In this document: positions 21,601-24,118 of the stretch, piece after piece
How the letters are laid out: the number at the start of each line of letters is the position of its first letter
Numbering within the stretch: position 1 is the first letter of the stretch
DNA from: Apostichopus parvimensis
Taxonomy: Eukaryota; Echinodermata; Holothuroidea; Aspidochirotida; Stichopodidae
DNA: 24,118 nucleotides
Direction: 5' to 3'
NCBI GenBank assembly: GCA_000934455.1
Contig: KN888062.1
Location: 23,834 to 47,951, forward strand
Notes under the pieces: model-generated
The model's database searches: none
What the model saw: the letters and a program-made list of their open reading frames with translations, nothing else
What the model was told of the DNA's origin: nothing
Translations under genes and position numbers: made by a program

Positions 21601-24094
21601 TCAATCCCTGAAAGGAGCTCAAGACACCAAAGACCTGACAACGGACGGTAATATCTTGACCGACGTATGGAACACCAGGGGAAGTGATGCGAAGAGTCAC
21701 ATCTATAACCATGGGTGGGGGGGGGGGGAGAAGAAGCAATACATGTCAACCAACAATTAAAGATCAGGAAACAAACCCATGAAATCAGTTTAATCAACAA
21801 TGATATATTACCTAAATTACAACAAATGATTGGTAATTTTAATATAATATTCACCAAGTATCTTATTCAAGTTTAACCCAAACACTAGAATTGTTTAATA
21901 GTGCTATAAATAGCTTTCTCCTCAATACAGTAAGAATAAATATAATAGTATCACCATAGGATTGAGATGATTTGTTCCTATGCAACCAATTATCAAGTTA
22001 TATCTGTACTTGTTAGCATATGAATGAAATATCCACGAGGGATTTTGCATACAAACAATGAATACGTAAAACTGACAAACTAACGTTTAAGTCATATTTT
22101 GACACCAATTTTTTATCTCCTTAAAATGAATCTCAATGTTTCATCATAGAATAAGGAAATTGAAAATCTACATTTAAATATAACTCTTAGTTTCCAAATG
22201 TGTGTTGCTGAAAGGTCATAATAGAAGCAAACCTTGTGTCTCGCAATAAGTGCCAGAGAAACCGATTGGACATTGGCAGAAACCGTTGTCAAGGCAATGG
22301 CCGCCATTGATGCAAGCAGGATCGCACGCTATCTCTGTAATGAAGGGATATATTGAAGACAAAATGTCAAGAACAAGCATACAGATTAAAACCGGTATTT
22401 TCAAAAGAACAACTTCTTGAGAGAAGCAAAAGGCATGTGTATCATTAAGTCACTTTTAAGTTCGTGCAAAATGTTGTCACATTTTAACAACATTCGTTAA
22501 GGTCAATGCTGTTGTCTAAAACAGAACAAACTCGACATGTATGAATGGATACAAATTTCACCAAAATGCTGAGAACTATGTTCCTCATTAATCAAGTCAA
22601 GAATTAATTTCACCCCTCAACTGTTCTCTGAATGTCGGTTTTGAGCAAGAAGAAGGCCTGCTAGTTGAGTAGCCAATGTTTCCTCCTGTTTTGAGTTAAC
22701 ACTGTAAAAGGTGGAAAAAACCTCTTATTTTTCCAGACTTCACTGACAATAGTGTCATCGTCAATGAGAAACAGGACATATCAACCCTAGGAGGATAATG
22801 TTCAAAGGCAAACTGACTGTGCCTCTCCCTGACTGCCTTTGAAGAAGATCCTGCAAGGTTTCAAAAAGAGACTCCCTCTAACCCAGGGGTTCCCTAACTG
22901 GGGTGCATGAACCCCCAGGGGGTGCGTTTGTCCATCCCAGGGGGTTCATGGGACGTTTCTGAAAGTCAAAACTAGAGTACTATTTGTTGAACTAAAATCT
23001 GATATATCATATAATTTAGTAATGTACAAAAGTCGTACCTATCAACAAACCCTTTTTTTTTTTTTTTTCATTACAATATTACACTATGAACTCGATCTTT
23101 TACGAAGCACTGTTATGCCTATTATAGCATAATAATGACTCAGAGCGTGTCTCGAAAAGTTGGGGGTTCGTGGAAAACTCTGACATCCACAGAGGGTTCG
23201 TGGGAGGGTTAAAGTTATGGAAACCCTGCTCTAACCTAGATACATATACCGACACAGGCTTTTTACAGTAGATAAAACAGTTTGTTAACAGCTTATCCTC
23301 TCTTTGATTTCCAACAAAATAATATCAACAACTGATTAATTGTGACAGTATTGAGAAGATAATTATCCTTTTATTGCAATTTTTTTGGCAAATGAAATAA
23401 ACGTTGGTTTGCATTCAGGTGTTTAGTCTTACAGTAAGATTGATGATAAACTTCAAGACTCACTGTAAACATAGATGGTGATGGCATTGAAGACTGGTCC
23501 TATCTGGCAGGTGTACACACCGGAATCCTCTGTCTGGGGGTTGACAATGTCCAGTCTGGACACCCTCGGTGATACTAGTTCTGTAGATATCCTGGTAGTT
23601 CCATCCAATACTAAAATAAAGAGCAAACATTCATGATCATTCCAAAATATGTTATATCGCTAACAGTTTCCAAGAAACTGCTAACTTACAGAATCGAGTT
23701 CATGATTAATTGATTCCTCTGTTAACGGATTTAACTTGTGTCAATCTTAATAAGTATCTGTTCATAAACTAACTTGGAAAAAATACAAATTGAACAAAAC
23801 ACAGCTATTTTTATTTTAAATCTTTTACTTCTTACCATCTCTGAAAACTGAGGCTGGACTGATCAATTCTTCTTGTGGAGCATAACATTAAATACTTGTG
23901 TTCTTTGTAATATTTTCTTACAGTTTTAAAGAACTTACTGTTTGACGATGGACCGATCCGTTCTCCTTGAGGGTTTAGCCAGTATGGTTGGAATGACCCA
24001 TCACTGACCTCACAGGTCAAAGAAAATTCTTGACCAATCGGAGGTAATGTTTCAACACTTGGTATTACACTCACTGTAACGCTATCCTCTAAAT
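491..24094 (-). CDS. Partial 28-exon gene for an alternating Ig/EGF-domain protein (join of the exons listed below)
   Basis: Joining the 28 exons below gives 1,245 codons without a stop: Ig1 (residues 1-101 of this fragment), EGF1 (102-135), Ig2 (136-229), EGF2 (230-261), Ig3 (262-360), EGF3 (361-393), Ig4 (394-489), Ig5 (490-587), EGF4 (588-620), Ig6 (621-717), EGF5 (718-752), Ig7 (753-853), EGF6 (854-887), Ig8 (888-981), EGF7 (982-1015), Ig9 (1016-1113), EGF8 (1114-1146), Ig10 (1147-1245). All introns are phase 1 with GT/AG ends. Every Ig keeps Cys-Trp-Tyr-x-Cys; every EGF has six cysteines. Such modules fold outside the cell, so the product is a surface receptor, adhesion or matrix protein (inference). 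Both termini lie outside, so membrane anchoring or a kinase domain cannot be judged. Ig/EGF mixtures are known from Tie/TEK receptors, but this order is different; alternatives are a matrix or adhesion protein. Confidence 0.93.
1111..1474. mobile_element. Non-autonomous hAT-type MITE (364 bp)
   Basis: Terminal inverted repeats begin CAGGGGTGGGCAA and end TTGCCCACCCCTG, and the element is flanked by a perfect 8 bp target-site duplication ATGTAGAT (1103-1110 and 1475-1482). The CAGGGGTGGGCAA terminus and 8 bp duplication are typical of hAT elements. There is no transposase coding capacity. It sits in the Ig10 mid-domain intron. Confidence 0.93.
1561..1716 (-). CDS. Exon 27: Ig10 A half
   Basis: 156 nt, phase 1-1, TTCAAG acceptor and CAG|GTATGT donor. 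VQFVCEVSQY and YPQWIGPTGD carry the Cys and Trp; NIT is a potential glycosylation site. The following intron contains the first hAT-type MITE. Confidence 0.91.
2338..2545. repeat. Degenerate tandem repeat, about 3 units
   Basis: Units start near 2341, 2388 and 2464, each opening with a form of ATAGTTACTGTGTGTTAACTA followed by GAAGCACCAGG and ATCCAGTCCATCAGGA. Unit length varies from 47 to 76 bp because the first unit lacks part of the end. Intronic; the rest of 1717-2337 shows nothing I recognise. Confidence 0.75.
2718..2816 (-). CDS. Exon 26: EGF8, with repeated acceptor region upstream
   Basis: 99 nt, 33 residues, cysteines spaced 3-5-4-1-8 (CTPPCQNGGTC, CFCRPMFVGTYC). Donor AATAA|GTAAGT. 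Its acceptor (GTACATTGCAG) is the first member of a 32 bp minisatellite of about 18 units that carries similar acceptors through 2817-3372. I take the copy at 2818-2817 because it alone is joined to the EGF coding sequence. Confidence 0.9.
2811..3372 (-). repeat. 32 bp minisatellite carrying repeated splice acceptors (about 18 units)
   Basis: Plus-strand unit is close to GTGTCTGCAATGTACAAAAT followed by AAAATACAAGGA. On the sense strand each unit reads a T-rich tract, then GTACATTGCAG, then ACACTCC. The first unit contains the true acceptor and first exonic bases of EGF8. I count about 18 units, and in all but one (a TTTGC variant near 2910) the acceptor AG is kept. Two 28 bp units (near 2970 and 3095) share the same deletion, suggesting multi-unit duplication. 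Confidence 0.9.
3677..3820 (-). CDS. Exon 25: Ig9 B half
   Basis: 144 nt, phase 1-1, ATGCAG acceptor and GAG|GTGAGT donor. LRVEDRGSYTCVAGSHNQT is the strand F-G segment; NQT is a potential glycosylation site. The exon opens with GGGMG, a flexible stretch within the split Ig domain. Confidence 0.92.
4064..4213 (-). CDS. Exon 24: Ig9 A half
   Basis: 150 nt, phase 1-1, GTGTAG acceptor and AAG|GTAGTA donor. VTFLCEVPVG and SPVWKLPSG hold the Cys and Trp; NVT is a potential glycosylation site. Preceded by the longest intron of the window (2,225 bp). Confidence 0.91.
4214..5147 (-). other. 5' distal part of the longest intron region, no feature seen
   Basis: AT-rich intron between EGF7 and Ig9. 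A local near-palindrome lies at 4465-4496. I see no exon, transposon end or array in this part. Confidence 0.5.
5148..5356. repeat. Three-unit tandem repeat of about 70 bp
   Basis: Each unit runs CCCCAYTGAGAA ... TGTTTGTGAAGCACAYCCTA ... GCTTCACARGTGCTAATCCA. Within a unit TGTGAAGC and GCTTCACA form an inverted pair, so each transcript unit could fold into a hairpin. Units 2 and 3 are closest to each other. Confidence 0.85.
5576..5927. mobile_element. 352 bp inverted-repeat element next to TTAA
   Basis: The ends AACCCTGGTATTCAA and TTGAATACCAGGGTG are inverted repeats matching at 14 of 15 positions. The right flank is TTAA (5928-5931), the left TTAG (5572-5575), compatible with a TTAA target duplication mutated once. 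TTAA targets and CCCT-like ends are known for piggyBac and Kolobok families, but I cannot assign one. No coding capacity. Confidence 0.6.
6439..6540 (-). CDS. Exon 23: EGF7
   Basis: 102 nt, 34 residues, cysteines spaced 3-5-4-1-8 (CHPGCENGGIC, CQCVSFFTGRQC). CACAG acceptor and TTG|GTAAGA donor. The loop between cysteines 5 and 6 has SFF where others have a Gly followed by an aromatic, a small departure that should not break the fold. It stands in the two longest introns of the window. Confidence 0.92.
6660..6684. repeat. (ATT)n microsatellite
   Basis: About eight ATT units in an intron. The remainder of the intron from 6685 to 7940 is AT-rich and shows nothing I can name. Confidence 0.9.
7941..8149. 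repeat. 209 bp fold-back bounded by 15 bp perfect inverted repeats
   Basis: ACAAGGGAAGAAACC at 7941-7955 is repeated inverted at 8135-8149; a second inner pair GGTTGC/GCAACC lies near 8000 and 8067. No convincing target-site duplication, so it may be an old MITE or simply a hairpin. Confidence 0.45.
8355..8430 (-). repeat. 38 bp direct duplication of the Ig8B donor region
   Basis: TCTCATATCAAACCTGTAAG occurs twice on the plus strand, 38 bp apart. The copy covers the last exonic bases of Ig8B, the donor and the start of the intron. Confidence 0.9.
8400..8540 (-). CDS. Exon 22: Ig8 B half, with duplicated donor
   Basis: 141 nt, phase 1-1, TTCAG acceptor. MGADAGTYTCYRGTF is strand F. The donor CAG|GTTTGATATG is weak and occurs twice: a 38 bp direct repeat puts a second identical donor at 8361-8360. 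Reading past the first donor meets TGA after GlyLeuIle, so only the first supports the full protein. Confidence 0.9.
8789..8929 (-). CDS. Exon 21: Ig8 A half
   Basis: 141 nt, phase 1-1, CGCAG acceptor and CTG|GTAGGT donor. LSFTCELAGS and NPMWRGPNGQ carry the Cys and Trp. Base composition is a little richer in GC than the surrounding introns, as expected for coding sequence. Confidence 0.92.
9088..9189 (-). CDS. Exon 20: EGF6
   Basis: 102 nt, 34 residues, cysteines spaced 3-5-4-1-8 (CPGGCLNGGSC, CQCRSGYIGARC). CTTCAG acceptor and CAA|GTAAGT donor. The intron after it is the shortest in the window (158 bp). Confidence 0.93.
9190..9558 (-). other. Intron, no feature seen
   Basis: Intron between Ig7 and EGF6. 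No repeats or exon-like segments recognised. Confidence 0.5.
9559..9702 (-). CDS. Exon 19: Ig7 B half
   Basis: 144 nt, phase 1-1, TTTCAG acceptor after a long C/T tract and TAG|GTATGT donor. NPTDADSGDYTCVVGPLRTH is a near-consensus DADSGDYTC strand F. Confidence 0.93.
10181..10285 (-). pseudogene. Partial tandem copy of exon Ig7A with a lost donor
   Basis: The segment matches the end of the Ig7A exon about 104 bp away. On the sense strand it still reads PFNQYICKVAHFSSFLNPVW, compared with PFIQYICEVAHDSSFLNPVW in the true exon, then drifts and stops. The position of the donor GT now reads CTCAAAAG. It lacks the exon's start and an acceptor in the right place, so I regard it as non-coding. Confidence 0.85.
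10293..10451 (-). CDS. Exon 18: Ig7 A half
   Basis: 159 nt, the longest exon, phase 1-1, ATCAG acceptor and CTC|GTAAGT donor. FIQYICEVAHD and NPVWYMGNNT carry the Cys and Trp; NNT is a potential glycosylation site. The last ~100 bases and the intron border were tandemly copied into the following intron (10181-10285), where the donor GT has been lost. Confidence 0.9.
10452..11224 (-). other. Intron, no feature seen
   Basis: 773 bp intron between EGF5 and Ig7. AT-rich; I find neither exon remnants nor transposon ends. Confidence 0.5.
11225..11329 (-). CDS. Exon 17: EGF5
   Basis: 105 nt, 35 residues, the longest EGF exon because of a slightly longer lead before the first Cys. Cysteines spaced 3-5-4-1-8 (CAQPCINGGSC, CHCIRGFVGPQC). 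CTCCAG acceptor after a C/T tract, and CAGC|GTGAGT donor. Confidence 0.93.
11701..12357. repeat. G/A-rich degenerate tandem array, about 58 bp unit
   Basis: Repeating segments of the type GGAGAATGAGGGAATGGG and ATATGGACGTAATGGG fill about 650 bp. The plus strand is almost free of C, so the transcribed pre-mRNA is C/U-rich. Open frames on the minus strand across it are low-complexity His/Pro/Ser strings and are not believed to be coding. Confidence 0.85.
12567..12707 (-). CDS. Exon 16: Ig6 B half
   Basis: 141 nt, phase 1-1, ATAAG acceptor and CA|GTGAGT donor. LVPTDRGTYYCRVGTVVGT is the strand F-G segment, with Tyr-Tyr-Cys. Followed by a 1.2 kb intron that contains the G/A-rich array. Confidence 0.91.
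12915..12948. repeat. Short GATCA-type simple repeat
   Basis: AATCAGATCAGATCAGATCG and neighbouring GATTGGA words form a short degenerate pentamer repeat in the Ig6 mid-domain intron. Confidence 0.6.
13014..13163 (-). CDS. Exon 15: Ig6 A half
   Basis: 150 nt, phase 1-1, TTACAG acceptor. IRFQCEASRAG and PPRWENPDGI carry the Cys and Trp. The donor GAAG|GTCTGT is the poorest match to the GTRAGT consensus in the gene, so this exon may be spliced less efficiently (inference). Confidence 0.88.
13311..13483. repeat. 50 bp tandem repeat, 3.4 units
   Basis: Units start at exactly 13311, 13361, 13411 and 13461 with TTTGAG or TTTGAT and share AGTAAAGGTAA near the middle. It lies just beyond the donor-containing array of EGF4, so two different arrays abut. 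Confidence 0.8.
13489..13845 (-). repeat. 72 bp tandem array carrying the EGF4 splice donor (five units, the first exonic)
   Basis: Units begin with TCTTACAACTAGTGTATACT and end with GATCCTGGGAAGTCTGGTACTA-like sequence. The unit closest to the gene's 5' side is the end of exon 14 itself. On the sense strand three intronic units keep AAGGAATCA|GTAAGTAAA, identical to the exon end; the farthest has ATTA|GTACGT. Three of the four also have an AG just before ACTTCC. Confidence 0.92.
13806..13904 (-). CDS. Exon 14: EGF4, with repeated donor region downstream
   Basis: 99 nt, 33 residues, six cysteines spaced 3-5-4-1-8 (CRPPCQNGGAC, CNCPQDFPGSYC). AAAAG acceptor and ATCA|GTAAGT donor. The last 30-36 bases of the exon and the donor are part of a 72 bp tandem array that continues with four more copies into the intron (13489-13800). 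The donor at 13805-13804 is the one that preserves the standard EGF length. Confidence 0.92.
13905..14390 (-). other. Intron, no feature seen
   Basis: AT-rich intron between Ig5 and EGF4. No repeats or exon remnants recognised. Confidence 0.5.
14391..14531 (-). CDS. Exon 13: Ig5 B half
   Basis: 141 nt, phase 1-1, TTCAAG acceptor and CAG|GTAAGT donor. LQLSDYGDYVCVVGPVSATH is the F-G hairpin, with the CVVGPV string shared with Ig4 and nearly with Ig7. Followed after 486 bp by EGF4. Confidence 0.92.
14532..14949 (-). other. Ig5 mid-domain intron, no feature seen
   Basis: 418 bp AT-rich intron splitting Ig5; nothing recognisable. Confidence 0.5.
14950..15102 (-). CDS. Exon 12: Ig5 A half
   Basis: 153 nt, phase 1-1, CCACAG acceptor and CAG|GTAACA donor. 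IADLTCEIVGQ and PPRWRLPNGQ hold the Cys and Trp. It directly follows Ig4 in the protein with no EGF between. NIS near the start is a potential N-glycosylation site. Confidence 0.91.
15225..16285. repeat. 26 bp minisatellite with an internal dyad, about 38 units
   Basis: Unit is close to TGTGACAGTCACACATGAAT followed by ACTAGA. The core TGTGAC-N-GTCACA is a perfect inverted repeat around one base, and many units also have CTAG at the junction. Larger blocks repeat too: a segment near 15423-15560 is closely matched near 15600-15735. It occupies the intron where an EGF would be expected between Ig4 and Ig5. Confidence 0.92.
16319..16505 (-). repeat. Three further copies of the Ig4B exon end and donor
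   Basis: GATAACCACTCACCCTT on plus (donor plus exon end) recurs near 16333 and 16398, with a shorter copy CTCACCCTTAACTTAG near 16437, before the true site at 16494-16511. All three keep a GGGTGAG donor core; two carry in-frame stops in the exon-like part. Confidence 0.9.
16506..16649 (-). CDS. Exon 11: Ig4 B half, with repeated donor region downstream
   Basis: 144 nt, phase 1-1, GTTAG acceptor and AAGG|GTGAGT donor. GDGGSYTCVVGPVETTF is the strand F-G segment. The last 35-40 bases of the exon together with its donor and about 20 intronic bases are repeated three more times just downstream (16319-16473). I take the first donor because it alone keeps the frame and the full G strand. The next exon is an Ig half, not an EGF. 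Confidence 0.9.
16929..17100. repeat. Tandem repeat of about 35 bp, five units
   Basis: ATCGGATAGTCGGGCAGTGT and GCATGGGATTAAT recur with small differences in the Ig4 mid-domain intron, ending 50 bp from the Ig4A donor. No exon sequence is included. Confidence 0.85.
17151..17294 (-). CDS. Exon 10: Ig4 A half
   Basis: 144 nt, phase 1-1, AATAAG acceptor and GTG|GTAAGA donor. VNLICEIAG gives the B-strand Cys and SPFWQGPNGT the C-strand Trp. NGT is a potential N-glycosylation site. Confidence 0.91.
17295..17738 (-). other. Intron with one small hairpin
   Basis: Between EGF3 and Ig4. AAGTCTT-TTT-AAGACTT at about 17592-17608 is a short perfect hairpin; otherwise nothing recognisable. Confidence 0.5.
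17739..17837 (-). CDS. Exon 9: EGF3
   Basis: 99 nt, 33 residues, six cysteines spaced 3-5-4-1-8 (CDGPCQNGGVC, CQCPTGFTGPNC). This is the closest of the eight to a textbook EGF with the GFxGxxC ending. TTTCAG acceptor and CA|GTAAGT donor. It is the last EGF before the two adjacent Ig domains Ig4 and Ig5. Confidence 0.94.
18361..18801. repeat. Tandem repeat of about 62 bp, seven units
   Basis: Units begin GCCATGGGAATACTTGAGCA at about 18399, 18463, 18527, 18591, 18653, 18712 and 18776, and continue GCAATATTCTCCTCAGTTCT. The last unit is cut short 16 bp before the Ig3B donor, so the exon is not included. The intron part 17838-18360 has nothing I recognise. Confidence 0.9.
18818..18958 (-). CDS. 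Exon 8: Ig3 B half
   Basis: 141 nt, phase 1-1, CGTAG acceptor and CTG|GTAAGT donor. IQGSDSGVYTCFLD carries the strand F motif. After the Cys the usual V-G-P is replaced by L-D-S, a small departure from its neighbours. The donor stands 16 bases from a 62 bp tandem array (18361-18801). Confidence 0.9.
19112..19319. mobile_element. 208 bp element with 17 bp perfect inverted ends
   Basis: AAGGCACTGTGTCAAAA at 19112-19128 is repeated inverted at 19303-19319. The interior has GCTGCAGC words in both halves. No clear target-site duplication, so the family is open; MITE is the best guess. Confidence 0.6.
19430..19585 (-). CDS. Exon 7: Ig3 A half
   Basis: 156 nt, phase 1-1, TGATAG acceptor and TGG|GTAAGT donor. 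IEFICTLNSDD has the B-strand Cys and TPKWLGPDGS the C-strand Trp followed by the GPDG/GPNG turn seen in several Ig domains of this gene. A potential N-glycosylation site is NFS near the start. Confidence 0.91.
19967..20005 (-). ncRNA. Hammerhead-ribozyme-like motif in sense orientation within an intron
   Basis: On the minus strand: stem I GCCT, core CTGAAGA (fits CUGANGA), one extra A, stem II GATCC-TGCTA-GGATC (5 bp), GAAAC, then GTC, then AGGC closing stem I. Stem III is at most A-C/G-T without a loop. Such minimal hammerheads with CTGA...CGAAACGTC are known from Penelope-like retroelements. Activity is not shown: stem III and stem I are short and an A is inserted before stem II. Host transcript and motif have the same direction. 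Confidence 0.5.
20172..20267 (-). CDS. Exon 6: EGF2
   Basis: 96 nt, 32 residues, the shortest exon. Six cysteines spaced 3-5-4-1-8 (CDRLCHNGGIC, CLNNVCQC, CQSGFRGPTC). TTGCAG acceptor and GAG|GTATCT donor. Non-calcium-binding EGF type. It is followed by an intron that holds a hammerhead-like motif. Confidence 0.93.
20396..20590 (-). pseudogene. Decayed tandem copy of exon Ig2B
   Basis: On the sense strand this segment reads MMRTRIRQFKSSDTGSYICI then a stop, aligning with ILNLRIGRFQSSDIGDYICS of exon 5. Shared landmarks are CTTCTGATTGG (20487-20497 and 20661-20671, 174 bp apart) and CTTTCAAATTTCAA (near 20403 and 20590). It keeps Tyr-x-Cys but has a stop where GPIRR should be and no proper donor. 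Confidence 0.8.
20632..20772 (-). CDS. Exon 5: Ig2 B half
   Basis: 141 nt, phase 1-1, ATCAG acceptor and CAG|GTGAAA donor. FQSSDIGDYICSYGP carries the strand F Tyr-x-Cys. A decayed tandem copy of this exon lies just downstream in the following intron (about 20396-20590), which shows that single half-Ig exons have duplicated here. Confidence 0.9.
20773..21561 (-). other. Ig2 mid-domain intron, no feature seen
   Basis: 789 bp of AT-rich intron with T-rich runs near 20850-20870 and 21050-21130; no exon copy or transposon end recognised. Confidence 0.5.
21562..21702 (-). CDS. Exon 4: Ig2 A half
   Basis: 141 nt, phase 1-1, ending at CAG|GTAAGC. Contains ITVRCQVFG (B-strand Cys) and GLTWTTGDG (C-strand Trp). 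The intron just before its acceptor carries a run of about twelve C on the sense strand (21717-21728 as G on plus). Confidence 0.9.
21714..21730. repeat. Poly-G tract
   Basis: A run of about twelve G preceded by GGGT on the plus strand. On the sense strand it gives a C-only tract 10-25 bases before the Ig2A acceptor. The intron beyond it (21731-22232) has nothing recognisable. Confidence 0.9.
22233..22334 (-). CDS. Exon 3: EGF1
   Basis: 102 nt, 34 residues. Six cysteines in the order C-x3-C-x5-C-x5-C-x1-C-x8-C (ACDPACINGGHC then CQCPIGFSGTYC), a complete EGF-like domain. It lacks the DxDE start and the hydroxylation motif of calcium-binding EGFs. The donor is AAG|GTTTGC, weaker than most in the gene. 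The spacing between cysteines 3 and 4 is one residue longer than in EGF2-EGF8. Confidence 0.93.
22838..22865 (+). repeat. Degenerate copy of the hammerhead-like segment, opposite strand
   Basis: GAAGAAGATCCTGC (22841-22854) equals the core-plus-stem II part of the motif at 19967-20005, here on plus. The rest (AAGGTTTCAAA) no longer matches CGAAACGTC and stem II cannot form fully, so it is a relic at most. Confidence 0.45.
22884..23228. mobile_element. Second non-autonomous hAT-type MITE (345 bp)
   Basis: Ends CAGGGGTTCCCTAACT and, inverted, CAGGGTTTCCATAACT (imperfect inverted repeats), with a perfect 8 bp target-site duplication CTCTAACC at 22876-22883 and 23229-23236. Subterminal regions repeat GGGGGTTCRTGG words in both halves, and a poly-T run lies at 23050-23068. 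No transposase. Different from the element at 1111-1474. Confidence 0.92.
23464..23610 (-). CDS. Exon 2: Ig1 B half
   Basis: 147 nt, phase 1-1, with a TTTTAG acceptor and a CA|GTGAGT donor. It encodes strands D-G: LDIVNPQTEDSGVYTCQIGP has the DSGxYxC signature of strand F and the Cys that pairs with exon 1. The short F-G hairpin after the Cys (IGPVFNAITIYV) is typical of the family in this gene. Followed after 1.1 kb by EGF1. Confidence 0.92.
23611..23938 (-). other. Ig1 mid-domain intron, no feature seen
   Basis: 328 bp AT-rich intron; nothing recognisable. Confidence 0.5.
23939..24094 (-). CDS. Exon 1: Ig1 A half
   Basis: First exon visible; 156 nt, phase 1 at both ends. It follows an acceptor (AG at 24096-24095) and ends at a CA|GTAAGT donor. 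It carries the B-strand Cys (FSLTCEV) and the C-strand Trp (PYWLNPQGE), the usual first half of an I-set/C2-type Ig domain. Earlier exons must lie beyond 24118 because it begins with the last two bases of a split codon. Positions 24095-24118 are intron. Confidence 0.9.
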
Positions 24095-24118
24095 CTGAGA
24101 GATAAACAAAGAATGAAC

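Noticed and set aside
491..24094. Naming the gene as Tie/TEK, hemicentin or another known family member
   Set aside because: Domain types overlap with several families, but order and number do not match any I know, and the diagnostic ends are outside the window.

Overview
This is animal genomic DNA: AT-rich, with small exons between introns of about 0.16-2.2 kb, no prokaryote-style genes, and non-autonomous DNA transposons with perfect target-site duplications. Domain content and repeat style suggest an invertebrate, most likely a marine deuterostome (echinoderm, hemichordate or amphioxus-like). That placement is inference; nothing in the window proves the species.

One gene fills the window, on the minus strand. 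I resolve 28 internal exons (3,735 coding bases, 1,245 residues, about 16% of the 23.6 kb from 24094 down to 491). It is open at both ends: no start codon, signal peptide, membrane segment, cytoplasmic domain or stop codon lies inside. Read 5' to 3', the domains are Ig1-EGF1-Ig2-EGF2-Ig3-EGF3-Ig4-Ig5-EGF4-Ig6-EGF5-Ig7-EGF6-Ig8-EGF7-Ig9-EGF8-Ig10. Each Ig domain is split over two exons (A half with the B-strand Cys and C-strand Trp; B half with the Tyr-x-Cys of strand F). Each EGF domain is one exon. Every exon starts and ends in phase 1, has a length divisible by three, and has GT/AG borders. The product is a long, repetitive cell-surface or secreted protein. Ig plus EGF mixtures occur in Tie/TEK-type receptors, but this strict alternation matches no vertebrate member I can name, so no symbol is given.

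The most unusual property is that tandem duplications cross or copy exon borders at six places: the splice acceptor of EGF8 (about 17 intronic copies, 2817-3372), the donor of EGF4 (four copies, 13489-13800), the donor of Ig4B (three copies, 16319-16473), the donor of Ig8B (one copy, 8362-8399), the end of exon Ig7A (10181-10285), and a decayed second copy of exon Ig2B (about 20396-20590). The single break in Ig-EGF alternation, between Ig4 and Ig5, coincides with a 1.1 kb minisatellite.

Other content, from low to high coordinate: a hAT-type MITE (1111-1474), a 2.3-2.5 kb tandem repeat, a 3 x 70 bp repeat (5148-5356), a TTAA-associated inverted-repeat element (5576-5927), an ATT microsatellite, a 209 bp fold-back (7941-8149), a G/A-rich array (11701-12357), a 50 bp repeat (13311-13483), the 26 bp minisatellite (15225-16285), a 35 bp repeat (16929-17100), a 62 bp repeat (18361-18801), a 208 bp inverted-repeat element (19112-19319), a hammerhead-ribozyme-like motif in sense orientation (19967-20005) and a second hAT-type MITE (22884-23228). 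No plus-strand gene, tRNA, rRNA, CRISPR array or transposase gene was found.
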